Positions 46,201 to 54,201 of a stretch of DNA of 64,000 nucleotides are shown piece by piece. The stretch covers positions 1-64,000 of the forward strand of contig NZ_JAMXFA010000017.1 of assembly GCF_025370785.1 (NCBI RefSeq). Reading direction: 5' to 3'. The number at the start of each line of letters is the position of its first letter. Position 1 is the first letter of the stretch. Origin of the DNA: Laspinema olomoucense D3b. Lineage in GTDB: Bacteria; Cyanobacteriota; Cyanobacteriia; Cyanobacteriales; Laspinemataceae. A model generated the notes under the pieces. The model did not search any database, was not told where the DNA came from, and worked only from the letters and a program-made list of their open reading frames with translations. Both the position numbers and the translations under genes were made by a program.

Positions 46201-46431
46201 CTCGGATTTGGCTATCAAATGCAAAAAGTCGGTGCCAAAGCTGCAATCGCCTCTTTATGGTCCGTCGATGATGGCGGAACCCAAGCCCTCATGACCGCTT
46301 TTTATAATAGCTTAAAAACAGGAGAAAACAAAACCGCCGCCCTTCAAAAAGCTCAACTCGCGTTACTCGAAAGTGATTATAGTCATCCTTATTACTGGGC
46401 TTCTTTCATTCTAATTGGTAATGGATTTTAA
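43222..46431 (+). CDS. Exported TPR-CHAT caspase-like protease
   Basis: A 1069-residue protein with a signal-like N-terminus (LIPAIALLSVPASGFSAPLWA). Residues about 50-560 hold a dozen 40-residue TPRs of kinesin-light-chain type (GDRPGMGTILNNLGGLYYSL is representative), a helical linker follows (about 590-720), and a CHAT domain occupies about 760-1065 with catalytic His937 in HLATHAAF and Cys979 in LSACQTAMGG. CHAT is a caspase/separase-like cysteine peptidase (peptidase clan CD). CHAT proteins with TPRs are frequent in multicellular cyanobacteria; some CHAT enzymes act in cell-death defence (for example TPR-CHAT of type III-E CRISPR). No CRISPR genes are present. It is the last gene of the co-oriented cluster. 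Confidence 0.93.
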   Translation: MHFPFSRLTLIPAIALLSVPASGFSAPLWAQIPPVNRSEPSSELLNDTPRLLEQGIEQFRQGDFQTALQTYQQVLQRHSLEGDRLQMAAAMTQIGEVYTALSDYTKALEQLEAALTIRQELNDRPGVGETLNHIGFVYSRLGDYPQALQQHEQALEIARTLNQRSIEGEALHHIAAVYAATGEYQKAVQLYQEALVIRQEVGDKRDEGRTLNNLGGVYYSLGEAQRALDLYEQALKLREEVGDRAGVARLLSNIGLLYRQFGQGDRALSYYEQALPILTEIGDKSSLGNTLNGLGVLYEERGEYQQALSVYNQSLALAEEIGDRPGMSKTLDNVGGIYYSLGQYPQALTFYERSLSLRQSLGDRPGMGTILNNLGGLYYSLGEYPQALELLQQALTIRQEIGDKSGESRNLDAIAIVHEKLGQYTEALDSYQQALEIANAIGDPTAQGNALEHIGGVYLSLGQTAQSLEFLQQALQTFQRIGDRVAIGRTLNGIASVYYRLKQYPQSLEFLQQSLKILRETGDKAGEAIALANLGRIFQEQEDILLATAFYKKAVNLHESTRQNLRVLSIERQQSFTETVADTYRHLSDLLLRQNRILEAQQVLDLLKIQELDEYLQNVQGNEQTASGVQFLPEEEKLAEEYLTLQEQAIELGQELSQLKTIPETERTPQQQERIAELEGILQTLRQKFDRFIESPEIIEIADEIARQTSGENLDLTNIAQLQTALQQLNQKAVLLYPLILEDRIELILITPDTPPIHRSVAVNKANLSRGITEFRTALTVPSKRANSGIPKIAGKQLYNWLIQPFQSELDRLEVETIIYAPDGLLRYIPLAALYDGEKWLAQRYQINNITAASLTNFNVAPPEQLKILAGAFTQGTYSVEVGTRQLAFSGLPFAGKEVENLAATIPGTMKLIDLDFNRSATTSGMSDRNVIHLATHAAFVNGQPEDSFIMLGDGDRITLRDLEQWSLPNVDLIVLSACQTAMGGQMGDGTEILGFGYQMQKVGAKAAIASLWSVDDGGTQALMTAFYNSLKTGENKTAALQKAQLALLESDYSHPYYWASFILIGNGF

Positions 46432-46445
46432 GGGAATTCAATAAT

Positions 46446-46520
46446 TAGACCTCTTGCAAAAAAAAGGATTGATTTCTCCAACCTCCCTTGAAAACGCCCA
46501 ATCGGCTTTTTAGAATTTTT
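46446..46520. repeat. Inverted copy of the GCAAGAGGTCTA element
   Basis: Starts TAGACCTCTTGC (46446-46457) and continues AAAAGGATTGAT, then AACCTCCCTTG and AAAACGCCCAATCGGC. This is the reverse complement of the right half of the element at 10797-10877 joined to the sequence seen at 13070-13092. It lies just after the CHAT gene and could contribute to its 3' end. Confidence 0.7.
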
Positions 46521-46642
46521 CAACTCGGTGTAAGTCCTGAAAGTGTCCAGTTTTACAGACAGAATGATGACCTTAATGGGTATAATTTTAGACCCGATAT
46601 AGATTACACTGACTGAATCAAACTTACAACCGGGATAAAGAT

Positions 46643-47521
46643 ATGACCAGTGCCGTAGAAACTTGGACTCACAACACGATCGCCGTCAATGGAATCACCC
46701 TGCATTACGTCACCCAAGGGGAAGGACCCTTGATGCTAATGCTCCACGGCTTTCCCGAATTTTGGTATTCCTGGCGACATCAAATCCCCGAATTTGCTCA
46801 AGATTATAAAGTCGTTGCCGTGGATATGCGCGGCTACAACGATAGCGATAAACCGCAAGATTTATCAGCCTATCAAATCCAAGAATTAATCCAAGATATT
46901 GAGGGAATTATTACTGGATTGGGGTATGAAAGCTGCGTCTTAGTCGGTCATGATTGGGGAGGGGCGATCGCCTGGTATTTTGCCTACAGTTATCCCCAGT
47001 TAGTCCAAAAACTCATCGTCCTTAATATTCCCCATCCTGCCAAATTTGGCGAAGGACTCCGCAGCAACCCCCAGCAAGTCTTCAAAAGTTCTTATGCTTT
47101 TTTCTTTCAGCTTCCCCTTGTCCCCGAATTGCTCATTCAATTCAATGATTATCAGGCCATTGAAACAGCATTTCAAAGCATGGCTGTGAATAAAAACGCC
47201 TTTTCCCCCGCTGATATTACCGCCTATAAAAATGCCGCCGCCAAACCCGGTGCCCTGACTGCCATGCTCAACTATTACCGTAAAACCTTATGGGAATTAG
47301 TCTCTGATAAAGAGTGGAACCTCTTAGAAGTACCCACCCTAATGATTTGGGGGGAAGATGATACCGCCCTCGGGAAAGAATTAACCTATGGGACTGAATC
47401 CTACGTTCGGAACTTACAAATTCGTTATATTCCCAATTGTAGCCATTGGGTACAACAAGAACAACCCGAACGGGTGAATCAGTATATGCGGGCATTTTTA
47501 TCCGAAAGCCTGGAAAAATAA
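46643..47521 (+). CDS. Alpha/beta hydrolase, epoxide hydrolase/dehalogenase type
   Basis: A 292-residue alpha/beta hydrolase. The oxyanion-loop motif HGFPEFWYSW sits at about 35-44, the nucleophile elbow is VGHDWGG with Asp104 (an Asp rather than Ser, as in soluble epoxide hydrolases and haloalkane dehalogenases), the acid lies in WGEDDTALG, and the base His in NCSHWVQQEQPE near the C-terminus. A cap domain lies between (about 140-215), with Tyr residues that may activate an epoxide. It is cytoplasmic with no signal. It is a single gene, between the CHAT gene and the divergent DUF6930-like gene. Substrate unknown. Confidence 0.93.
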   Translation: MTSAVETWTHNTIAVNGITLHYVTQGEGPLMLMLHGFPEFWYSWRHQIPEFAQDYKVVAVDMRGYNDSDKPQDLSAYQIQELIQDIEGIITGLGYESCVLVGHDWGGAIAWYFAYSYPQLVQKLIVLNIPHPAKFGEGLRSNPQQVFKSSYAFFFQLPLVPELLIQFNDYQAIETAFQSMAVNKNAFSPADITAYKNAAAKPGALTAMLNYYRKTLWELVSDKEWNLLEVPTLMIWGEDDTALGKELTYGTESYVRNLQIRYIPNCSHWVQQEQPERVNQYMRAFLSESLEK

Positions 47522-47629
47522 CAGTTCAAACCACTCCCATCAGTTTAGGGTTAAAGCATCCCCTAGAAGGATATAACCCCAGGGATAGGGGAAGTACAGC
47601 CACTGCCCCTATCCAGGTGTAAGACCCAT

Positions 47630-49282
47630 TTAAAAGGGCATAGGCATCAATTGTAGGGTTCCCAGATTGATATCTTTTGGGGAGAGCGATCGCACCTCAA
47701 ACAATGCCAACATATCCTTCTGTTGAGGATTGCCACGGCTTGCTCCCGTCAACCCCATTGCAATCACCAAACCACAATATCCCTTTGTTTTCTTACAGCG
47801 CCCATCCCATTTTTTGCGCGCCGCCACGTGAACCGGGTCATCTTCCATAAACTCCCCAAACAGATGGAGATCCCCATTTTCAGTTTGTAAAATGCCCAAA
47901 TCAAAGCGATTACCGCCCATAGGGTCTTCACCCGGATTAAACCCGATTCCCCTCACTCCCCCAGCTTTTTTTAAGGTTTCAATCATCGTTTTAGCCTTCG
48001 GTCGAGAGGTTTGAATCAAGATAATCGGCAAGCCATCTCCACTGGCATGAACTTGAGCTGATTGATAATAAGAAGCGGAAGCCTCTAGGTCTTTCAAAAC
48101 TTCCCAAGGAACCACCCCGAGACTGAGAAACGAGTTCGGTGGCACCAAATCATCGCGTAACAAGGGTTCATCATCATCCTCGTCATCCTCGTCATCCTCG
48201 TCATCCTCGTAGTCCCTGGCACTAACACTCATCTCAAACAGTTTGGCAGCCAGTTCCGGCATGGTACTCACCGTCACTGCCACATTCTCGGGACCCTGGC
48301 GAGCGCCCCCTTCGGGAACCGGAATTTGATAGCGTTGACTTAAGTTAGGGAACTTTCCGCCAGTCAGCTTGCGGCGGACACTGCGGAAGAAGCGAGCAAA
48401 CGCATCCAGGGCCAGAATCGTCAGCAGCGCCTCCTCATCATAGAGAATCGCTCGCATTCCTTCTAAGGGATGAAGATTGCCAAACGTCGGCTTGATCTCG
48501 CTGGGGGGGAGGTCCGAGAGGTCGATCTCGTCATCTTCTTCAGCGCTTTCAAAGGTAATAAACAGACAATCTTGGGATAAAAAGGCTTCTTCTAACCGTT
48601 CCGGGGAGTCATTGGCAATCACCCGCTTTCTAAACTGCGTGAGGGATTCTAGGGACCGATATAAGAGAATTCCATAATCTAATCCCAGCATACCCATGAC
48701 ACAGGCATACAGGGTTCCCATGTCCCACCCTTCCAGTTCAATCGAGATAATTTGATGATCCGCCAGAGATTGCCAGGGACCTGCCTGCCAGACTTGATGG
48801 GCTTTTTCTTCTAAACTCTCCACATACTGGGGGGGTAACAGAGGCGGTTTGCGATCGACCACATCCTGAAACCCGCGAAACAGTTCATCAATCAGGGGTA
48901 GGTCCGGCACATACTCAATGGAAATGCCAAGGTCCTTAAGGGCCCCCCTCAGAAAAAACTGGATTTCCCGGTCCTTGACTACGATTTTCTGGGGCCGCCC
49001 CGGAAGGGCGGGACTGTGAGGGTGTTCCATTGCCCTAAGCAAGGTGCGCACCACCGCTTCGGGACCCGTATCGGGGGATACCACATCCATCGAACGAACC
49101 ATTCCTTGGGATCCATCCACCCACATAATGCAGTCCCCGCCGTTTTCTGAATCAAAATCCGATAAAGCCGAGGAGCCAATGGGAAGAGGTTCGGACATCG
49201 GACGGCGATCGCCTTCCCAGACCGAGGGAATTTGTTGAAGTTTTTGTAAGCGACGAAAGGTAGAGGGGTTTAAACCTGCCAT
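47630..49282 (-). CDS. DUF6930-like cyanobacterial protein
   Basis: A large soluble protein of about 550 residues with no membrane span or export signal, beginning AGLNPSTFRRLQKLQQIPSVWEGDRR, a start I associate with a cyanobacterial family carrying the DUF6930 domain. Function is unknown. A run of Asp/Glu residues (DYEDDEDDEDDEDD type) near residue 370 is encoded by 9-bp TCATCCTCG repeats at about 48173-48211. I chose the ATG at 49282 on the minus strand; a GTG at 49309 would add nine residues. It is convergent with the hydrolase gene and separated from sufA by a long spacer. Confidence 0.75.
   Translation of the reverse strand: MAGLNPSTFRRLQKLQQIPSVWEGDRRPMSEPLPIGSSALSDFDSENGGDCIMWVDGSQGMVRSMDVVSPDTGPEAVVRTLLRAMEHPHSPALPGRPQKIVVKDREIQFFLRGALKDLGISIEYVPDLPLIDELFRGFQDVVDRKPPLLPPQYVESLEEKAHQVWQAGPWQSLADHQIISIELEGWDMGTLYACVMGMLGLDYGILLYRSLESLTQFRKRVIANDSPERLEEAFLSQDCLFITFESAEEDDEIDLSDLPPSEIKPTFGNLHPLEGMRAILYDEEALLTILALDAFARFFRSVRRKLTGGKFPNLSQRYQIPVPEGGARQGPENVAVTVSTMPELAAKLFEMSVSARDYEDDEDDEDDEDDDEPLLRDDLVPPNSFLSLGVVPWEVLKDLEASASYYQSAQVHASGDGLPIILIQTSRPKAKTMIETLKKAGGVRGIGFNPGEDPMGGNRFDLGILQTENGDLHLFGEFMEDDPVHVAARKKWDGRCKKTKGYCGLVIAMGLTGASRGNPQQKDMLALFEVRSLSPKDINLGTLQLMPMPF
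48173..48211 (-). repeat. In-frame 9-bp repeat coding for an acidic tract
   Basis: Four units of TCATCCTCG (plus-strand reading) preserve the frame of the minus-strand DUF6930-like gene and give alternating Asp/Glu. Copy number may vary between strains. Confidence 0.8.
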
Positions 49283-50019
49283 AAACAATTCAGTATAGGG
49301 TGTACACACAGAGGGTTAAAATAGCCACTTAACAGGTCAATCAGTGAATCTAAATCAATTTAAAACGAGCTTGAATTCTCTAATCCCCGGCCCTAGGGCT
49401 TCGGTAGAGTCTTCCATAAAATCGGACAAAAAACCCGGTCTCTGGCTCTAATTGCCTGCTAAATACTACAGAGGAGGACAAGAAACCCGGTTGTCTTTCC
49501 TCTACTGTACCGACCTCTTCAGATAGGGGCAGCGTGAGCAATTCCCTCCTTCCCGTCAAGATATTTCTTCCTGATTCCCCGCCTAGGTAAGGGAGAGATG
49601 GGGAGGGGAGTTAGGGGGTTTAAGTCCATCTGATGGTTAATTCTCTTCACCAACTTCCTATCATTCAAAACAATTCAAAACAACAATAAAAACTCCTTGA
49701 ATGTCTCAATACCCTACAAAAATTAGGGGGGAGGTGGGAACATAGGCAGGACTAGGCATCCATTCGGAATTCACACCACATTGAGAACACTTCCCAGCTT
49801 GTTAGGAACAGGCTGATTTTGTCTTTTTTATCCTTGCTCCTTTCTCCGGTGTGTTATCCCATAGTTACCCTATCCCTAGGTTCCCCTACTGCCATGCTGC
49901 ATTCCTCGCTACAATGAACTCAGAAGAGACTAAAGCCCTCTCAGTATAGAACAGCAACACAGACAACAGCATAGCTAGAACAGCACAGTTAGAACCGGAA
50001 TAAGGAGACCAGTAAACTC
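49283..50019. other. Long intergenic region upstream of sufA
   Basis: About 737 bp without a convincing gene. Holds AAACCCGG-type repeats near 49435-49495, pyrimidine-rich stretches at 49540-49600, and a TACAAT at 49910-49915 that is a weak -10 candidate. The long leader leaves room for regulators of iron or redox response, but I cannot identify a known operator. Confidence 0.45.
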
Positions 50020-50382
50020 ATGACACAAGCAACACAACCTCAACAACGCGGAATTCTCGTCACCGATTCTGCCATCAAGCACATTAAGTCCCTGCAAAGC
50101 CAACAAGGGGGGGAAAACCTTTGTCTACGAGTTGGGGTGCGCGGGGGTGGCTGCTCAGGGATGTCCTACACGATGGATTTTGAACAGCTCGATAATATTC
50201 AACCCAACGATGAAGTCTTCGAGTATGAAGAAGGCTTCAAAGTGGTTTGCGATCCCAAGAGCTTGCTTTATATCTATGGCATGGCCCTTGACTACAGCAA
50301 TGCCCTGATCGGTGGTGGTTTCCAATTCACCAACCCCAACGCCACTCAAACCTGTGGCTGTGGCAAATCATTTTCTGCCTAA
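50020..50382 (+). CDS. sufA: A-type iron-sulfur assembly protein SufA
   Basis: A 120-residue A-type carrier that holds and transfers iron-sulfur clusters during cofactor assembly, important for photosystem I and ferredoxins. The three cluster-binding cysteines are present: Cys45 in [10 protein letters not shown], and Cys112 and Cys114 in [10 protein letters not shown]. The [21 protein letters not shown] region is typical of the cyanobacterial SufA (Slr1417-like) rather than the IscA type. ATG start with an AAGGAG at 50001-50006. It ends in a strong terminator at 50453-50486 and is transcribed on its own. Confidence 0.95.
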   Translation: MTQATQPQQRGILVTDSAIKHIKSLQSQQGGENLCLRVGVRGGGCSGMSYTMDFEQLDNIQPNDEVFEYEEGFKVVCDPKSLLYIYGMALDYSNALIGGGFQFTNPNATQTCGCGKSFSA

Positions 50383-50452
50383 CTGGCACCTCCCCATTTT
50401 AACTTCTTTTGCAATCGCCACCGTCGCTCCTCATTCTCGTAGACTCTAAGCA

Positions 50453-50486
50453 CCCAGGTCAGCCTTCTGACCTGGGTTTACTATTT
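50453..50486 (+). terminator. Rho-independent terminator of sufA
   Basis: A perfect 10-bp stem CCCAGGTCAG (50453-50462) / CTGACCTGGG (50467-50476) with a 4-base loop, followed by TTTACTATTTT. It lies 70 bp after the sufA stop codon. Confidence 0.85.
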
Positions 50487-50494
50487 TCGGGCTT

Positions 50495-50665
50495 CAGTCG
50501 TCTCCTTGTCAAAGGCAGAATCAACCCAGCACAGAGAAACGACTAAAGTCGTTACTACAAACATCTCCCCAATCTCCCAATCCTCCCCCATCCCGATGGC
50601 GGTCCACCCAGGACCAAGGACATAAGACCAATGACATAAGACCAATGACCTCTCCCCGGAATTGA
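50495..50665. repeat. Composite repeat: GTAACGACT inverted copy, CCCCATC minisatellite and ACCAATGAC units
   Basis: CGACTAAAGTCGTTACTACAAAC (in parts, near 50540-50562) is followed by a short CTCCCCAATC-type minisatellite (50565-50592) and by GGACCAAGGACATAAG with two ACCAATGAC units (50611-50655). A similar order of minisatellite, GCGGTC and ACCAATGAC occurs at 61610-61705. The two share an ordered composite structure. Confidence 0.75.
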
Positions 50666-50719
50666 AAAACCAGGCGGCCTTTTGGATACAATCGAACAAC
50701 TGCATGAAAAGAACCGCTT

Positions 50720-51139
50720 ATGACTGAAACCGTTGAATCTCAATTTACCAGTGGCGTGGAACGCTACAAAGCTGGTGAAGGCCCAGACACCCTGATTCCG
50801 GTGTTCCGGGATATCTGCGATCGCGCCCCGAAAAATAGTCCCGCTTGGACTTGTTTGGCGTGGCTGTATTTATTAGCCGATAAACCGACTCCGGCATATA
50901 AGGCAGCTCAAAAAGCGGTCAAACTCAATCCCCAAGATGCTCAAGCTCAGGTTAACTTGGCCGTGGCGATGCTCGATAGCGGTCAAAAAGGCGTCCGCAC
51001 TCACATCGAAATCGTCCAACAACTGATGATGGTTGCCGCTGAGTTGCGCGATGAGGTGAAGGACAATATCGAGGAGGGATTGAACCGAAAACCGGATTGG
51101 AAGAGTTTACAACGGGTCAAAAACTGGCTGTTTGAATAA
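50720..51139 (+). CDS. Small TPR protein
   Basis: A 139-residue soluble protein with about two tetratricopeptide repeats (residues 44-110: PAWTCLAWLYLLADKPTPAY, AAQKAVKLNPQDAQAQVNLA) flanked by helical segments. Homologs of this size stand near sufA in other cyanobacteria according to my recollection, which would hint at a role around cluster assembly, but this is weak. No catalytic motif. ATG start; the codon use resembles that of the neighbours. Function unknown. Confidence 0.8.
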   Translation: MTETVESQFTSGVERYKAGEGPDTLIPVFRDICDRAPKNSPAWTCLAWLYLLADKPTPAYKAAQKAVKLNPQDAQAQVNLAVAMLDSGQKGVRTHIEIVQQLMMVAAELRDEVKDNIEEGLNRKPDWKSLQRVKNWLFE

Positions 51140-51747
51140 GCTTCCCTTTTGGACTGAAGTGCTAAAGGCGATCGCACTATCCTAGACCCTTCATTTAATT
51201 TTTAACCTTCAATGCCTGCATGAGAACCCTCTCCAATCTTCATGCAGGCTTATTTATTTTTACCCCACTCCTCATCCGGGTAGGAAAAGTCGTTTTGAGC
51301 CAGTAGCCTGCGCTTCTCAGGCTTTGTCTGTATAGACCCACCCTTGAGGGTGTGGGTTTTTGCAGACCTTTGACTACTGGATTTAGTATGAAGTCTTCAC
51401 TACGAACAAAAGAAGGCATTTCTTCCCCTCTAACGTTTGTAGAACTGACTCAAGCTTGATGGTGCTTCACTCCCGTGGGAAATCAACCCTCCCCCACATC
51501 CTCCTCAAGGGACCTAGGCTATTTTCCTTTTTTCCCCCCTAAAAAACTGTCCACTACCCTGGTTTTTAACCGGATATCTTTCTTTTGTAGAGTAGAACAA
51601 TTAATAACCCTCAACCCAGGCTGAATTTTCGGTTAAAGAATCCTATGAACTAATTCTTTAACTCAGTCTTTGCCCTCCTGGATTAACCTCCCTCATGGAG
51701 TTTATAAACTTTTCGGAAAATTTAGGTCAGATTAAAAAGGTTTTTCC
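51140..51747. other. Intergenic region with one two-hairpin repeat
   Basis: 608 bp without a credible gene. It contains the two-hairpin element at 51305-51364 and a GTATGAAGTCTTCACTACGAAC segment (in parts) near 51386-51408, related in sense to the GTAACGACT repeats. The promoter for the next gene should lie at the right end. Confidence 0.45.
51305..51364 (+). repeat. Two-hairpin dispersed repeat (plus orientation)
   Basis: AGCCTG...CAGGCTTTGTC followed by TGTATAG and ACCCACCCTTGAGGGTGTGGGT with a T-run after it. Same architecture as 13000-13056 in the opposite orientation. The second hairpin with its T-run could act as a terminator, probably for the TPR gene. Confidence 0.72.
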
Positions 51748-53862
51748 GTGCATCATTTCCTTCAAACTGCCCTAAATCACTCCCATCGATATCACTTCAT
51801 CAGCATTTACCCCCTTTATCTTATGATTCTTTCTCGCCAATATAGTGATTTGCCCTTGACTTGGGATACAAAATCCTCAGAAACTTTACAAAATGACTGT
51901 CAGTGGCTTGAATCCCTTGTTAAAAATTCGCCTCCTTTTTCCGACGGATGGGTGAAAGCCCGAATCGTGCAGCTGGCCTATAATTGCCCGAACTTTCTGG
52001 ATTTTCCGGTACCGAAAAACCGGGTAAACTCTTCCCAGCGCCCGACCATGACAACGGCCCAGCTTTTGGCCTACGGCGGCAAGCTTTCAGAAAAAGAAAT
52101 TGTTGAGGCGTTACAGTGGGAATGTCTTCAATACTGCCAAACTCACCCCGTCGCCGACTTTCCTTGTTTTCGGGCAACGGTGGATGAAAACTATGTGATT
52201 GCCACGCTCAATAGCTGGTGCGATCGCCATTTTTCAGAAAAGTCGGCTCGTAATTTTGAGGTCTACCAAGACTTAGTTTACCCTAATGTCTTTTTAGTCA
52301 TTAGCACGGCTCCCATTTCCCTCTATGTAGACCGTCAATTACCTCCCCCCGACCGATTCCGGGCCTTATTTAATGTGGATGAATTCGCGGAAATTGTCGG
52401 GGAGGGATTTTGCGATCGCATGACTCTGCGCACCCACGGATATGCCACCTCTGCCGCCACGTTTTATGATTTATTCATGAAAGAGGCCAGTGCCTTAAAT
52501 CGCGAAGAGTCTGCCCGAAATAGCCGATTAAAAGACAATCATTTTTATATCGGATATCATTGGCCAAGTGAACAACCCTTTACCAGTCCGGGATTATGGA
52601 GTGATTTCTCCAAAAATTGGGGCGTTGTTTTGAAATTCTCCTTTGTGCTTTCCGGATTTGCTGGCATTATTGGCACCGGATTATATGGGATGGTCAAACT
52701 GCTGGGCCTTCCGTTGTTTAAAGGGTTAGAATTCCTCCCCCTGATTGGTCCTATTTGGAAGGGGATTCAGTTGAGTGCGATCGCCCTGCAATGGTATTGG
52801 GTGGTTCCTCCCCTGTTTATCCTCTGGGTCATTTTGATGCAGTGTTTGCGGGTGCTGGTTTATCAGCGCGATCGCTACCGGGCGATTCACTATGGTGCCC
52901 CGGATTTAGCCGAATTCTTTTGGCGCTTAGACCGCGCTCTGAATCGAAAAGCTGAAAAAACAAAGCAAACTCCCAAAAACGGAGCATTCACGCCGGTACT
53001 AGGCTCGATGGAAACGGAAAATCAGGGTTCTCTCTCCCTGCCGAATCAGGCTGTTTCCGGGTCTCCCTCTGGGATTGCGGTGAATTTGGTGGGTCACAGC
53101 ATGGGGGGACTGCTGCTGGTCAATACCTTGCGAATTTTGTCCGATCGCTTTGGCAAGGATGACGGGGACATTGAGGATCCAGATGGGTTAGAGTTTAGCA
53201 AGATTGGCGATCGCCTCCGCCTGGATAAATTAATTTTGGCCTCCCCAGATATCCCCCTAGAATTCCTCCGCGAGGGTCGCAACAACTACGTGCGGTCCGC
53301 CATACGTCGTTGCCGTCAAATTTACCTGATGTCGAGCGATCGCGATATTATCCTGCGCTATATGCCAACCCTCGGCAACTGGTTTAGTGAACCCAGTATC
53401 GAAATGTCCGCCTATCGTCTGGGAAATGTCTACCTCAAACCCTTAGACGATCGCTACCCTAACAGCAATTACCGCCCTTACATTCGCAATGTCTTGGTCT
53501 CCCACGAAGCGGCAAGTCCCACTTCCGCTTATGACCTATTTGAGCGCTTTAACTATATCGACTGTTCCGAGACCATTGGCGTGAATGGCATCTTTTGGGC
53601 GCTTAAGTCTCATCGAGGGTTGGCGATCGACCTGATCAATACCCTGATGTTTGTACTCAGTCTGAGTTATAGTCGTCTCTTCGGCGAACTGGATTTACAT
53701 GGCGGCTACTTTTTAACCCACACGGACACCTTCAAAATTTTGAAGCTGCTGATCAGTGTCAATGGCGAGTCTGAAGCAGAAATCGCAGCGGGGATTGAGG
53801 AGTTGATTCAAGGTACCCGAATCCGGTTTTTACCCCGTCAACCCTTTTTGACGAAGGATTAA
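51748..53862 (+). CDS. Membrane-anchored serine hydrolase (alpha/beta fold)
   Basis: A 704-residue protein of unclear family. The middle region has two to three hydrophobic segments (about residues 290-318, 325-345 and 350-372), and the GHSMGG nucleophile elbow with Ser451 follows in a Val-Asn-Leu-Val-containing strand; a DxxLEFL region and a conserved His near SHEAASPTSAY suggest a lipase/PGAP1-like alpha/beta hydrolase. The first 280 residues have no recognised domain. It starts at GTG 51748 or at ATG 51823; neither has a good ribosome binding site. Probably a membrane lipase or thioesterase-type enzyme, but the substrate is not known. Confidence 0.75.
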   Translation: MHHFLQTALNHSHRYHFISIYPLYLMILSRQYSDLPLTWDTKSSETLQNDCQWLESLVKNSPPFSDGWVKARIVQLAYNCPNFLDFPVPKNRVNSSQRPTMTTAQLLAYGGKLSEKEIVEALQWECLQYCQTHPVADFPCFRATVDENYVIATLNSWCDRHFSEKSARNFEVYQDLVYPNVFLVISTAPISLYVDRQLPPPDRFRALFNVDEFAEIVGEGFCDRMTLRTHGYATSAATFYDLFMKEASALNREESARNSRLKDNHFYIGYHWPSEQPFTSPGLWSDFSKNWGVVLKFSFVLSGFAGIIGTGLYGMVKLLGLPLFKGLEFLPLIGPIWKGIQLSAIALQWYWVVPPLFILWVILMQCLRVLVYQRDRYRAIHYGAPDLAEFFWRLDRALNRKAEKTKQTPKNGAFTPVLGSMETENQGSLSLPNQAVSGSPSGIAVNLVGHSMGGLLLVNTLRILSDRFGKDDGDIEDPDGLEFSKIGDRLRLDKLILASPDIPLEFLREGRNNYVRSAIRRCRQIYLMSSDRDIILRYMPTLGNWFSEPSIEMSAYRLGNVYLKPLDDRYPNSNYRPYIRNVLVSHEAASPTSAYDLFERFNYIDCSETIGVNGIFWALKSHRGLAIDLINTLMFVLSLSYSRLFGELDLHGGYFLTHTDTFKILKLLISVNGESEAEIAAGIEELIQGTRIRFLPRQPFLTKD

Positions 53863-54201
53863 TCCACAATCCGGTTGTGATCGGGCTATAAAAACCCGCA
53901 CCCTGTTCGCGCAGCGTTCCGTAAGGAAAGGGTGGGTCTACACGGACGTAGACGCGCTAGCGGCTTCGGTGAAGGGTAGCCTGCCTAAGCGCTATCGCGC
54001 AGGCTGCGCCAAACGCAGGCTAAAAGCGAAAACCACCTTTTGACAACCGGATTTGAAATTAGCCCGCGCAGGCGGGCTTTGTACGCTTTCCTCCCCACCC
54101 TTCAGGGTGCGGGTTTCTTTTGACAACCGGATTTGGAATTAGCCCGCGCAGGCGGGCTTTGTACGCTTTCCTCCCCACCCTTCAGGGTGCGGGTTTCTAT
54201 G
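53863..54201. other. Convergent intergenic region filled by repeats
   Basis: 339 bp between two convergent genes (membrane hydrolase and ispD), taken up almost entirely by copies of the two-hairpin dispersed repeat, including an exact tandem duplication of 80 bp. Confidence 0.8.
53890..54198. repeat. Nested two-hairpin repeats with an 80-bp tandem duplication
   Basis: Contains ACCCGCACCC (53894), GCGCAGCGTTCC, GACGCGCTAGCGGCTTC, AGCCTGC and GCAGGCT stems (53979-54021). An 80-bp unit at 54038-54117 is repeated at 54118-54197 with a single difference (TTTGAAATT against TTTGGAATT). Each unit has the AGCCCGC/GCGGGCT and ACCC/GGGT hairpins. It ends four bases before the ispD stop codon. Confidence 0.9.

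Larger units (their letters stand above)
50383..50719. other. Intergenic region between sufA and TPR gene
   Basis: 337 bp holding the sufA terminator and the composite repeat at 50495-50665. The remaining part before 50720 should hold the promoter of the TPR gene. Confidence 0.4.

Noticed and set aside
43222-46431. CHAT protein as part of a type III-E CRISPR (Craspase) system
   Set aside because: No gRAMP/Cas7-11, Cas1 or CRISPR array nearby, and a signal-peptide-like start argues for export.
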